From Paludibacteraceae bacterium (GTDB lineage Bacteria; Bacteroidota; Bacteroidia; Bacteroidales; Paludibacteraceae), in the NCBI GenBank assembly GCA_028694915.1, contig JAQVJY010000001.1, positions 186,001-250,000 on the forward strand: DNA of 64,000 nt, written 5' to 3'. Under the pieces are notes generated by a model that saw only the letters and a list, made by a program, of their open reading frames with translations, had not been told where the DNA came from and searched no databases. Both the position numbers and the translations under genes were made by a program. Positions 33,845 to 41,736 of the stretch are shown in pieces (within the stretch, counting starts at the first letter, position 1; every line of letters begins with the position of its first letter).

Positions 33845-35029
33845 ATGTATCAAGATTTTCAAACACATTTAACATCTGAATTGGCTGCTATTAAAGAGGC
33901 TGGCTTATTCAAAAATGAACGGTTGATTGCCTCTCCTCAAGGAGCAGACATAGTGGTTAACGGAAAGCATGTGCTCAATTTTTGTGCAAACAATTATTTG
34001 GGTTTAGCTAATCATCCTGCGCTTATTGCTGCGGCCAAAAAAGCTATGGATGAGCGTGGTTATGGTATGTCGTCAGTGCGTTTTATTTGTGGAACGCAGG
34101 ATCGTCATAAAGAGTTAGAACAGGCTGTTTCGCGTTATTTTGGAACTGAAGATGCTATTTTGTATGCCGCTTGTTTTGATGCTAATGGTGGAGTTTTTGA
34201 GCCTTTGTTGACAGAAGAAGATGCTATTATTTCCGATGCTTTGAATCACGCTTCCATTATCGACGGTGTGCGTTTATGTAAAGCACAGCGCTTTCGTTAC
34301 GCAAATGCAGATATGGACGAGCTAGAAGAACAACTCAAGTTGTCACAATCCTGTCGTTTTCGATTGATTGTGACTGATGGTGTGTTTTCAATGGATGGCA
34401 ATGTATGTCCGTTAGACAAAATATATGAATTAGCCAATCGCTATAATGCTATGATTATGGTTGATGAAAGCCACTCGGCTGGTGTGGTTGGTAAAACAGG
34501 ACGTGGAGTTACTGAACTGTACCAATTACGTGGTAAAGTTGAAATTTTAACAGGAACTTTGGGTAAAGCCTTTGGTGGCGCAGTTGGTGGCTTTACAACT
34601 GGCAAAAAAGAAATTATCGATTTGTTGCGTCAACGTTCTCGCCCGTATCTGTTTTCTAATTCATTACCACCCATGGTAGTAGCGGCAGGCATCGAAATGT
34701 TTGCCATGATGGACAAAACAAACGAATTACAAGACAAATTACATCGTAATACCGATTATTTTAGAGAGAAAATATTGGCAGCAGGTTTTGATATAAAACC
34801 TACACAATCAGCTATCTGTGCGGTGATGTTGTACGATGCCAAATTATCACAAGAGTTTTCGGCGAAGTTACAAGACGAAGGCATTTATGTCACTGGTTTT
34901 TATTATCCGGTTGTACCAAAAGGTCAAGCACGTATTCGTGTACAAATATCGGCGGCTCACGAACAAGAACACCTCGACAAATGTATTGAGGCATTTATAA
35001 AAGTAGGCAAAATGCTTGAAGTTATATAA
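33845..35029 (+). CDS. kbl: 2-amino-3-ketobutyrate CoA ligase (glycine C-acetyltransferase)
   Basis: A 394-residue alpha-oxoamine synthase. It converts 2-amino-3-ketobutyrate and CoA to glycine and acetyl-CoA. Seen are the N-terminal family signature VLNFCANNYLGLANHPAL, the PLP-ring histidine region SDALNHASIIDGVRLC, the aspartate in MIMVDESHSAGVVG, and the Schiff-base lysine in TLGKAFGGAVGG. Length is standard. tdh follows with a 26-base gap, so the pair forms the threonine-to-glycine pathway. Confidence 0.95.
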   Translation: MYQDFQTHLTSELAAIKEAGLFKNERLIASPQGADIVVNGKHVLNFCANNYLGLANHPALIAAAKKAMDERGYGMSSVRFICGTQDRHKELEQAVSRYFGTEDAILYAACFDANGGVFEPLLTEEDAIISDALNHASIIDGVRLCKAQRFRYANADMDELEEQLKLSQSCRFRLIVTDGVFSMDGNVCPLDKIYELANRYNAMIMVDESHSAGVVGKTGRGVTELYQLRGKVEILTGTLGKAFGGAVGGFTTGKKEIIDLLRQRSRPYLFSNSLPPMVVAAGIEMFAMMDKTNELQDKLHRNTDYFREKILAAGFDIKPTQSAICAVMLYDAKLSQEFSAKLQDEGIYVTGFYYPVVPKGQARIRVQISAAHEQEHLDKCIEAFIKVGKMLEVI

Positions 35030-35055
35030 CCTAATTGTCATATAAATCTAACACT

Positions 35056-36081
35056 ATGAAAGCATTAGTTAAAAAATACGCTGAAAAGGGCATTTGGATG
35101 GAAGATGTACCGATTCCAGAGGTTGGGGTGAACGATGTTTTGATTAAAATCAAGAAAACCGCCATTTGTGGAACCGACTTGCACATTTATAAATGGGACG
35201 AGTGGTCGCAGAAAACCATTCATACGCCCATGGTAATAGGACATGAATATGTTGGCGTTGTGGCTCAAGTTGGTTTGGGTGTACGTAATATTCAAGTAGG
35301 CGACCGTGTTGCAGGCGAAGGTCATATTGCTTGTGGACATTGTCGCAACTGCCGTCGTGGCAAATTGCACGTATGTGAATATTCCATTGGTGTAGGCGTT
35401 AATCGCGATGGCGCATTTGCCGAATATTTGTGTATTCCAGAGAGTAATGTGGTTAAATTAGATGCTCGCATTTCTGATGAAATGGCTTCTATTATGGACC
35501 CTTTTGGAAATGCTACTCACACCGCTTTATCTTTTCCGCTCATTGGCGAAGATGTATTGATTACTGGTGCAGGGCTTATCGGAACCATGGCTACTGCCAT
35601 TTGTCGTTTTGCTGGTGCGCGTCACATTGTGGTAACGGATATCAGCGACTATCGATTAAATATAGCTAAACAAATGGGCGCTACATTGGCCATTAATCCT
35701 TCTAAAGGCGAAACGGTGAAACAAGCTATGGAACAATTACATATGCGTGGATTCGATATCGGATTGGAAATGTCTGGTTCTCCAGTTGCTTTTCGCGAAA
35801 TGATTGATAGTATGTATAAGGGTTCTAAAATTGCGCAATTGGGAATTTTGCCCGACACTACAACTGTAAATTGGAGCGAAATCATTTTTAATGCGCTCAC
35901 TATTAAAGGGATATACGGACGTGAAATGTGGGAAACTTGGTATCAAATGGAGCAAATGTTGATTTCTGGTATCGATTTGACCCCCGTTATTACACATCGT
36001 TTCCATATTGATGATTTTCAAAAAGGATTTGATGTGATGGAAAGCGGTTTGTGTGGTAAAGTTATTTTGAATTGGGAGTAA
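35056..36081 (+). CDS. tdh: L-threonine 3-dehydrogenase
   Basis: A 341-residue zinc-dependent medium-chain dehydrogenase that oxidises threonine to 2-amino-3-ketobutyrate with NAD+. The catalytic zinc site is in ICGTDLHIY and IGHEYVGVV. The structural zinc cysteines are in [18 protein letters not shown]. The Rossmann motif is [12 protein letters not shown]. The ATG at 35056 gives the 341-residue length of E. coli Tdh and a family-like N terminus. An earlier in-frame start at 35035 adds seven unrelated residues. It acts with Kbl just upstream. Confidence 0.96.
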   Translation: MKALVKKYAEKGIWMEDVPIPEVGVNDVLIKIKKTAICGTDLHIYKWDEWSQKTIHTPMVIGHEYVGVVAQVGLGVRNIQVGDRVAGEGHIACGHCRNCRRGKLHVCEYSIGVGVNRDGAFAEYLCIPESNVVKLDARISDEMASIMDPFGNATHTALSFPLIGEDVLITGAGLIGTMATAICRFAGARHIVVTDISDYRLNIAKQMGATLAINPSKGETVKQAMEQLHMRGFDIGLEMSGSPVAFREMIDSMYKGSKIAQLGILPDTTTVNWSEIIFNALTIKGIYGREMWETWYQMEQMLISGIDLTPVITHRFHIDDFQKGFDVMESGLCGKVILNWE

Positions 36082-36090
36082 GGTGATGTT

Positions 36091-36106
36091 TGGCACAGTG
36101 CTTGCA
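36091..36106 (+). promoter_or_regulatory. Sigma-54 (-24/-12) promoter for the barrel gene
   Basis: TGGCACAGTGCTTGCA matches the sigma-54 consensus TGGCACGnnnnTTGCA at all but one position, with the GG and GC dinucleotides at the required 12-base offset. The expected start point near 36117 leaves a leader of ~16 bases. There is no TAnnTTTG box in the 51-base gap after tdh. Confidence 0.7.
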
Positions 36107-36132
36107 AGAGGGAAAGAAAAAATAGAACAATT

Positions 36133-36774
36133 ATGAAAAAGCTCGTTTTAATTATAGGCCTTGCAACCATTTCAGTATTTGCATCAGCACAATTTACACT
36201 AGGTGTAAAAGGTGGTTATAATACCTGTTTAGGTTTTGATAAAAATTGGCAGTACAGCGATCAAAATTGGAATTTGAAAAGTGATTTAACACAGGGTGTA
36301 CAATTGGGTGCATTTGCACGTTTTGGTCGTGGATTTTATGTACAGCCCGAGTTTAATTATAATTTGAATGTGTCTAAGGTTCAGTATGCTTATAATAATC
36401 AAATTATTACCGATGATGTTATTTTAAGTACTATAGATGTTCCTGTTCTTTTAGGGTTTAAAGTTATTAATTCCAAATTGTTTAATTTGCGCTTGATGGC
36501 AGGTCCTAAATTTCGTTTTAATGCTGGCTCTGATACTTCTATCGACAATGTACAAGATTTGGTATTAGAAGCTCGTAAAGCCCAAGTTGGTTTAGATGCT
36601 GGTGTTGGTTTAGATATTTGGTTTTTGTCTGTTGACGTTCGCTATAATTTGATTCAGCAATTATATCATTATAAAACACTTGACCAACAGGAAATCAATA
36701 TGGATCCAATCAATGCGTTTACAGTGTCTGTGGGGTGGAAATTAATTGATATTTATAAACCCAAACGCTATTAA
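36133..36774 (+). CDS. PorT-like outer-membrane beta-barrel protein
   Basis: A 213-residue protein with a signal peptide (residues ~1-19, cleavage at ASA-Q) and an eight-strand-type barrel pattern of the OmpW/PorT superfamily common in Bacteroidota: FTLGVKGGYNTCLGF, QLGAFARFGRGFYVQPEFNYNL, TIDVPVLLGFKVIN, FNLRLMAGPKFRFNAG and VGLDAGVGLDIWFLSVDVRYNL. Function is unknown; relatives are structural or secretion-associated barrels. Unlike neighbours it lies behind a sigma-54 promoter, so its expression probably needs an activator protein. A terminator follows. Confidence 0.82.
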   Translation: MKKLVLIIGLATISVFASAQFTLGVKGGYNTCLGFDKNWQYSDQNWNLKSDLTQGVQLGAFARFGRGFYVQPEFNYNLNVSKVQYAYNNQIITDDVILSTIDVPVLLGFKVINSKLFNLRLMAGPKFRFNAGSDTSIDNVQDLVLEARKAQVGLDAGVGLDIWFLSVDVRYNLIQQLYHYKTLDQQEINMDPINAFTVSVGWKLIDIYKPKRY

Positions 36775-36847
36775 TAAATAGTGTTGTAAGATATAAAAAG
36801 GTGGAGTAATACTTCATCTATATAGGTTTTTACTTGGGGATAGAAGA

Positions 36848-36888
36848 ATAAAAAAAGCCGTTTCTATAAGATTAGAAACGGCTTTTTT
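36848..36888. terminator. Bidirectional intrinsic terminator between the barrel gene and rpsA
   Basis: A long stem, GCCGTTTCTA pairing with TAGAAACGGC with loop TAAGAT, with A-run and T-run on the two sides. It serves both convergent genes. Confidence 0.88.
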
Positions 36889-36904
36889 GTTGACGGATTA
36901 AAGA

Positions 36905-38854
36905 TTATTCAGCGTCTTTTTTAGTTGCTTTTTTAGGAGCAGCTTTTTTTGCTGGTTTTTCTTCTTCATCTTTAGCGGCTACTTTTTTAGTTGCTTTTTT
37001 AGCAGGTTTTTCTTCTGCATTTTTAGCTTCTTCTTTTTCAATCATTTTTTTAGTTGCTTTAGCAACCATTTGATCTTTTAAATCAGACAATGATTGGATA
37101 TCACCTAAAGTAGTTTTTTCCATTGCTGGAGCTTCTTCTTTTACAGCAGCTTTTTTAGTTGCTTTTTTAGGAGCAGCTTCCGATGAACTGTCTACTGCAG
37201 GAGCAGCAGTTTTAGCAGCATCTTCGTGTATACGGCTGTGTGATAAGATAATGCGTTTAGAATCTTTGTTGAATTCAATTACTTTGAAGTTCAATTTTTC
37301 ATCCATTTTAGCAGTTGTACCATCTTCTTTTACCAAGTGTTTTGGGGTAGCAAAACCTTCAACGCCATAAGGAAGAGCAACTACTGCACCTTTATCAAGC
37401 ATTTCGATGATTGTGCCTTCGTGGATGCTATCAGGAGTAAAGATAGTTTCGAATACATCCCAAGGATTTTCTTCCAATTGTTTGTGGCCTAAGCTCAAAC
37501 GACGGTTATCTTTGTCTATTTCGAGAACTACTACTTCGATTTCTGAACCGATTTGAGTAAATTCAGATGGGTGTTTGATTTTTTTCGTCCAGCTTAAGTC
37601 GCTGATGTGAATTAAACCATCGATACCTTCTTCAATTTCTACAAATACACCAAAGTTTGTAAAGTTACGCACTTTAGCTGTGTGTTTTGAACCAACAGCA
37701 TATTTAGCGTCAATATTTTCCCAAGGATCTGATTTCAATTGTTTGATACCAAGTGACATTTTGCGTTCGTCACGATCCAAAGTTAAAATAACAGCTTCTA
37801 CTTCGTTGCCTACTTTCAAGAAGTCTTGAGCGCTACGAAGGTGTTGGCTCCAGCTCATTTCTGATACGTGGATTAAACCTTCAACGCCAGGAATAACTTC
37901 GATGAAAGCACCGTAGTCAGCCATAACAACTACTTTACCTTTAACTTTGTCACCAACTTTTAAGTTAGCATCCAAAGCATCCCAAGGGTGTGGAGTTAAT
38001 TGTTTTAAACCAAGAGCGATACGTTTTTTCTCATCATCAAAGTCAAGAATAACCACGTTGATTTTTTGATCAAGTGTTACAATTTCTTCTGGATGGTTAA
38101 CGCGACCCCAGCTTAAGTCGGTGATGTGAATCAAACCGTCTACGCCGCCCAAGTCGATAAATACACCATAAGATGTGATGTTTTTAACGATACCTTCGAG
38201 TACTTGGCCTTTTTCAAGTTTACCGATGATTTCTTTTTTCTGTAATTCAAGTTCAGCTTCAATAAGCGCTTTGTGTGACACAACAACGTTTTTGAATTCT
38301 TGGTTAATTTTAACCACTTTGAATTCCATTGTTTTGTTTACGAATACATCGTAGTCACGGATAGGTTTCACGTCGATTTGTGAACCTGGTAAGAATGCTT
38401 CGATACCGAAGATGTCAACAATCATACCGCCTTTGGTACGACATTTAACAAAACCTTTAACGATTTCTTCTGTTTCGAGTGCTTCATTTACACGATCCCA
38501 AGAGCGAGATGTGCGTGCTGCTTTGTGAGAAAGGAGCAACTGACCTTTTTTGTCTTCTTGGTTTTCGATGAAAACTTCAACTTGATCACCAATTTTTAAA
38601 TCAGGATTGTAGCGAAATTCGCTCATTGGAATGATACCATCTGATTTGAAACCGATGTTAACAACAACTTCACGTTTGTTCATCGAAATAATAGTTCCCA
38701 TGACAACTTCTTTGTCCTTAACTTGGTTTAAAGTGTTGTCATATTTTGCAGTTAATTCTGCTTTTGCTTCGCTGGTCATTACATCGCCTTTAGCGTATGA
38801 ATCCCAATCGAAATCAGCTGCTGGAGCAGCCATTTTTTTGTTTAATTCTTCCAT
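36905..38854 (-). CDS. rpsA: 30S ribosomal protein S1 with long basic tail
   Basis: A 649-residue S1 protein with six S1 (OB-fold) repeats, seen as VVMGTIISMNKREVVVNIG, VKGFVKCRTKGGMIVDIFG, LEGIVKNITSYGVFIDLGG, VKGKVVVMADYGAFIEV, HTAKVRNFTNFGVFVEIEEG and HEGTIIEMLDKGAVVALPYG. S1 recruits mRNA to the 30S subunit. After the last repeat comes a ~90-residue Lys/Ala/Glu-rich tail with repeated KKATKK and KPAKKA motifs, histone H1-like in composition. S1 is of interest in a clade that largely lacks Shine-Dalgarno sites. Its promoter has a TACCTTTG box. Confidence 0.97.
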   Translation of the reverse strand: MEELNKKMAAPAADFDWDSYAKGDVMTSEAKAELTAKYDNTLNQVKDKEVVMGTIISMNKREVVVNIGFKSDGIIPMSEFRYNPDLKIGDQVEVFIENQEDKKGQLLLSHKAARTSRSWDRVNEALETEEIVKGFVKCRTKGGMIVDIFGIEAFLPGSQIDVKPIRDYDVFVNKTMEFKVVKINQEFKNVVVSHKALIEAELELQKKEIIGKLEKGQVLEGIVKNITSYGVFIDLGGVDGLIHITDLSWGRVNHPEEIVTLDQKINVVILDFDDEKKRIALGLKQLTPHPWDALDANLKVGDKVKGKVVVMADYGAFIEVIPGVEGLIHVSEMSWSQHLRSAQDFLKVGNEVEAVILTLDRDERKMSLGIKQLKSDPWENIDAKYAVGSKHTAKVRNFTNFGVFVEIEEGIDGLIHISDLSWTKKIKHPSEFTQIGSEIEVVVLEIDKDNRRLSLGHKQLEENPWDVFETIFTPDSIHEGTIIEMLDKGAVVALPYGVEGFATPKHLVKEDGTTAKMDEKLNFKVIEFNKDSKRIILSHSRIHEDAAKTAAPAVDSSSEAAPKKATKKAAVKEEAPAMEKTTLGDIQSLSDLKDQMVAKATKKMIEKEEAKNAEEKPAKKATKKVAAKDEEEKPAKKAAPKKATKKDAE

Positions 38855-38916
38855 CTTTGTAATAAAGTTTTTTCAGAAATAAATGGGTTAGACATTATGT
38901 TGAGTAAAATCGGGTG

Positions 38917-38924
38917 CAAAGGTA
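38917..38924 (-). promoter_or_regulatory. Promoter -7 box for rpsA
   Basis: The minus strand reads TACCTTTG, matching TAnnTTTG, about 60 bases before the rpsA start. Confidence 0.6.
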
Positions 38925-38995
38925 CGTCTTTTTTATTTATTATACAAGTGCTTTTTGCGCTATTTTTCAATACTATAAATGGTGATAAAGACATT

Positions 38996-39027
38996 AAAAA
39001 AAGCCACTTTTTTAGAAGTGGCTTTTA
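38996..39027 (-). terminator. Intrinsic terminator after the second amylase
   Basis: Stem AAAAGCCACTT/AAGTGGCTTTT, 12 bases past the amylase stop on the minus strand. Confidence 0.82.
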
Positions 39028-39038
39028 ACTATTTGAAG

Positions 39039-41549
39039 TTAATTTTTTATAAACTTGCTGGTAGATATTTTCCCGTCTGAGAGCGTTGCTCGAATGAGAT
39101 ACATACCAGGTACGAAGTGCGACACATCAATAGTTTCGTTTCTATCACTTGCGTTAGTTCGGCTGATAAGTGTTCCCATGCACGAATAAATCTCAATGTT
39201 ATTAATTGTGGCTTGAGCAGTTAGATAAAGAGTGCTCTGTGTTGGATTTGGGTAAATGGTAAACGAAGCATCATTTGACACCTGTTGTATTGGTGTAACA
39301 GAACAATCTTCTTCAAGTTTTTCAGAAACGCCTGTCCAAGAATAACATACATCCTCGTTCGTATATAAGTCGCTTGTTTGACTTGTGCCATTATTAAAAA
39401 TAAAATTGACTTCTTTTACGGCTGCATCGAATGTGTGTTTATACCAACCATTTTCCTCTGTGGTTAAGGTGGTGCCAGGCCATGCTCCTAGGTATTTTGT
39501 AAGAGCGGCGTCGGTGGCCCATGCATATAAATTAACTTTAGTCCAATTCGATGGTTTATAGAAGCTTACGGTAATTGGCCAAGTTTGTGCTTCTTTAATT
39601 ACGTATTCTTGTGTTTGAACAGTAGTTTGTACGCTACCATTTTTTACAAATGCTTTTAAGGTTGTTGTAGCTGTAAATTTGATAGGAGCGCTATAAACGG
39701 TCGATGACGTATTAGGTGTCGTGCCGTCAGTTGTATAGTAAATGGTTCCGCCATTTAATGCTTCCATAGATACAGTTACGCTATCGGTATATTTACCACC
39801 TGCTGGTGCCACAATTAGTTTTGGAGTTGGGTCGGTAGTCGTTTGGATGTACATCGCCCAATTGGTTCCACTTGCTGCTTTTGTATAGCCCGATGGAGTA
39901 GTGCTGCTTCCGCTGCCCGCACCTATTTTTACCATTAAGGTTCCATTGGTTCCTGTGGCTGTTGCTACATATTTATCAGCACCAGTATCGTTCACCGTAA
40001 CGGCACTTTGGCTATGAACTCCTACTGCTTTACGGGCTAAAATCATTTTTTGGATGTCTGATTTATAGCGTGCCCAATGTGGATAGAAAATGCAAGGAAC
40101 ACCTGGTGAACTTAATAAAAATGCGTTAGCTTGTAGAATTAAATCTTTACTATCGATTCCGGCAAAATCGTTACCATTACTACGTTCAAATGTATCGTGA
40201 TTATCTACTAAGGTGACGGCAAATTTACGTAAATCGCTATGAATCATACCAGCTGGCTGGCCATTCCAAACCAATTTAGTTAAATCGCCTTTAGCTAGTC
40301 CGTTATTTAATCCGTTAAATTTTAATGAAAAATCGAAAGCCGTTGATCTATTGCCAGTTCCACTAACCCAGCCATTGAGTAGGTCGTAGTTACCATCTAA
40401 ATATTCCCCAACAGAGAAATAACTTTGCGCGTCAGAAGCGTAGTCGCCAAAATAATTAGCGCTAAATCCTTTGGCAACGTCGAAACGCCAACCATCGTAT
40501 TTCATCTCGTATTTCAGCCATTTTAAATAGGCTTTTACCGCATCTTGAACGTATTTGTTGGTGTGATCTAGGTCGCGTGCAGCTCCGTATTTTTCGCCTG
40601 TGTCGTTAGCTCCAGTAGCAGCGCCTTTGCAAGTACCTGATGAACTTGTATTTACTTCGTCGTCTTTGCATATGTGGCTCGCCGTAAGTTCAAATGTTCC
40701 CAATGTGCCGAAATCTTCAGCCCAAAAATCACACCAAGTACTTTTATTATCTTTATGGTTAACTACAATATCAGCAATAACTTTAGATCCTCCAGCATGT
40801 AAATTTTTAATGAGCGATTGTAGCTCGGATAGTGAACCATGTGCACTTGTTTGATTACACCATTGACTTGGATGATAGCCTGTACCACCACTTGATTTAG
40901 CGGATGGAGCAAGCCATACTAAATCAAAATAACCAGCTAATTCACTCGCTTGTTGATTGAGCGCATTCCATTTTGTAGTACCATATTTGGCTGTTGATAG
41001 ATAAGAATCCCAATAGAATGCTTGAATCATTACATCGGTACATTGGCTTGGTACAGGCGAGCTGTAATTTCCTGGTATGTACTCACTGGTTCCAGGATCT
41101 ACTGGATCTGTAGGGTCGGTTGGGTCAATCGGATCTGTTGGGTCAGTAGGGTCCGTGGGGTTTGTATTATCTGGACTTGTAGGTGTGGTTTCGGAAGACG
41201 CTCCAATATAAATTTCGTCTGCCTGATATTTCATTTTGATGTAAATATCGTACAAACCAGCTTTGGTACAGGTTATACCTGATGTGCTTGCGGTAAAACA
41301 GCCTGCTACAGAGTATTGGTTGAGTACAGTCACCGCCCATCCGGCAGCATTATCTTTATCGTAAACGGTTAATAAATCATTGGTTGCGAGTGATACACCT
41401 TTTACATAATATTGGGTATATCCTTCCAATTCATCACCTTGCGTAGTTGTGTAGTAAGTTGACCCATTTACACACACAGCAAAGTTACCAGCCCAAAGAC
41501 TCCATGTGGTGACTAAAAGGACTACAAAAAGTGTGAAAAGTTTTTTCAT
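39039..41549 (-). CDS. Secreted alpha-amylase (GH13) with starch-binding and T9SS sorting domains
   Basis: An 836-residue exported enzyme. Residues 1-20 are a signal peptide, followed by a small N-terminal beta domain (to ~115). A Thr-Asp-Pro repeat linker spans ~118-155. The GH13 catalytic domain (~165-560) has region I DIVVNH, II GWRFDVAKG (nucleophile Asp357), III GEYLDG (Glu382) and IV VDNHDT (Asp452). Then come a chitobiase-C-like Ig module (~575-655, GTIYYTTDGTTPN), a CBM26-like starch-binding module (~660-750, VNLYAWATDAALTKYLGAWPG), and a T9SS type A domain (YPNPTQSTLYLT...SKFIKN). It cleaves starch outside the cell. It differs in domain order from the amylase at 12478-15273, so they are not recent duplicates. 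Confidence 0.94.
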   Translation of the reverse strand: MKKLFTLFVVLLVTTWSLWAGNFAVCVNGSTYYTTTQGDELEGYTQYYVKGVSLATNDLLTVYDKDNAAGWAVTVLNQYSVAGCFTASTSGITCTKAGLYDIYIKMKYQADEIYIGASSETTPTSPDNTNPTDPTDPTDPIDPTDPTDPVDPGTSEYIPGNYSSPVPSQCTDVMIQAFYWDSYLSTAKYGTTKWNALNQQASELAGYFDLVWLAPSAKSSGGTGYHPSQWCNQTSAHGSLSELQSLIKNLHAGGSKVIADIVVNHKDNKSTWCDFWAEDFGTLGTFELTASHICKDDEVNTSSSGTCKGAATGANDTGEKYGAARDLDHTNKYVQDAVKAYLKWLKYEMKYDGWRFDVAKGFSANYFGDYASDAQSYFSVGEYLDGNYDLLNGWVSGTGNRSTAFDFSLKFNGLNNGLAKGDLTKLVWNGQPAGMIHSDLRKFAVTLVDNHDTFERSNGNDFAGIDSKDLILQANAFLLSSPGVPCIFYPHWARYKSDIQKMILARKAVGVHSQSAVTVNDTGADKYVATATGTNGTLMVKIGAGSGSSTTPSGYTKAASGTNWAMYIQTTTDPTPKLIVAPAGGKYTDSVTVSMEALNGGTIYYTTDGTTPNTSSTVYSAPIKFTATTTLKAFVKNGSVQTTVQTQEYVIKEAQTWPITVSFYKPSNWTKVNLYAWATDAALTKYLGAWPGTTLTTEENGWYKHTFDAAVKEVNFIFNNGTSQTSDLYTNEDVCYSWTGVSEKLEEDCSVTPIQQVSNDASFTIYPNPTQSTLYLTAQATINNIEIYSCMGTLISRTNASDRNETIDVSHFVPGMYLIRATLSDGKISTSKFIKN
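41092..41172. repeat. Tandem GGATCTGT/GGGTC-type repeat coding the amylase linker
   Basis: A degenerate 9-base repeat on the plus strand (GGATCTGTAGGGTCGGTTG and variants) encodes a run of Thr/Asp/Pro triplets in the amylase. It is a length-variable linker candidate, not a CRISPR. Confidence 0.8.
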
Positions 41550-41665
41550 GGAACGTAGTTTTAATGGTTTTATAGCTTATTGACAGTAATTTACTAGTGA
41601 ACTAAAATTCTGAAATGAATTGATAACGAGTTGATTTTGTCTCTTTATACAAAACAACAGAGGAG

Positions 41666-41673
41666 CAAAGATA
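41666..41673 (-). promoter_or_regulatory. Promoter -7 box for the second amylase
   Basis: The minus strand reads TATCTTTG, matching TAnnTTTG, giving a leader of ~110 bases. The first amylase has the same box sequence. Confidence 0.55.
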
Positions 41674-41736
41674 AAATATTCTATCCTTACAAACTAGAAA
41701 AAAGTGTTAAATTTTAAAAATGTTAAATCGAACAGG

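Noticed and set aside
41092..41172. Short tandem repeats that at first look CRISPR-like
   Set aside because: They are in frame, about 9 bases long without spacers, and encode a Thr-Asp-Pro linker in the amylase.
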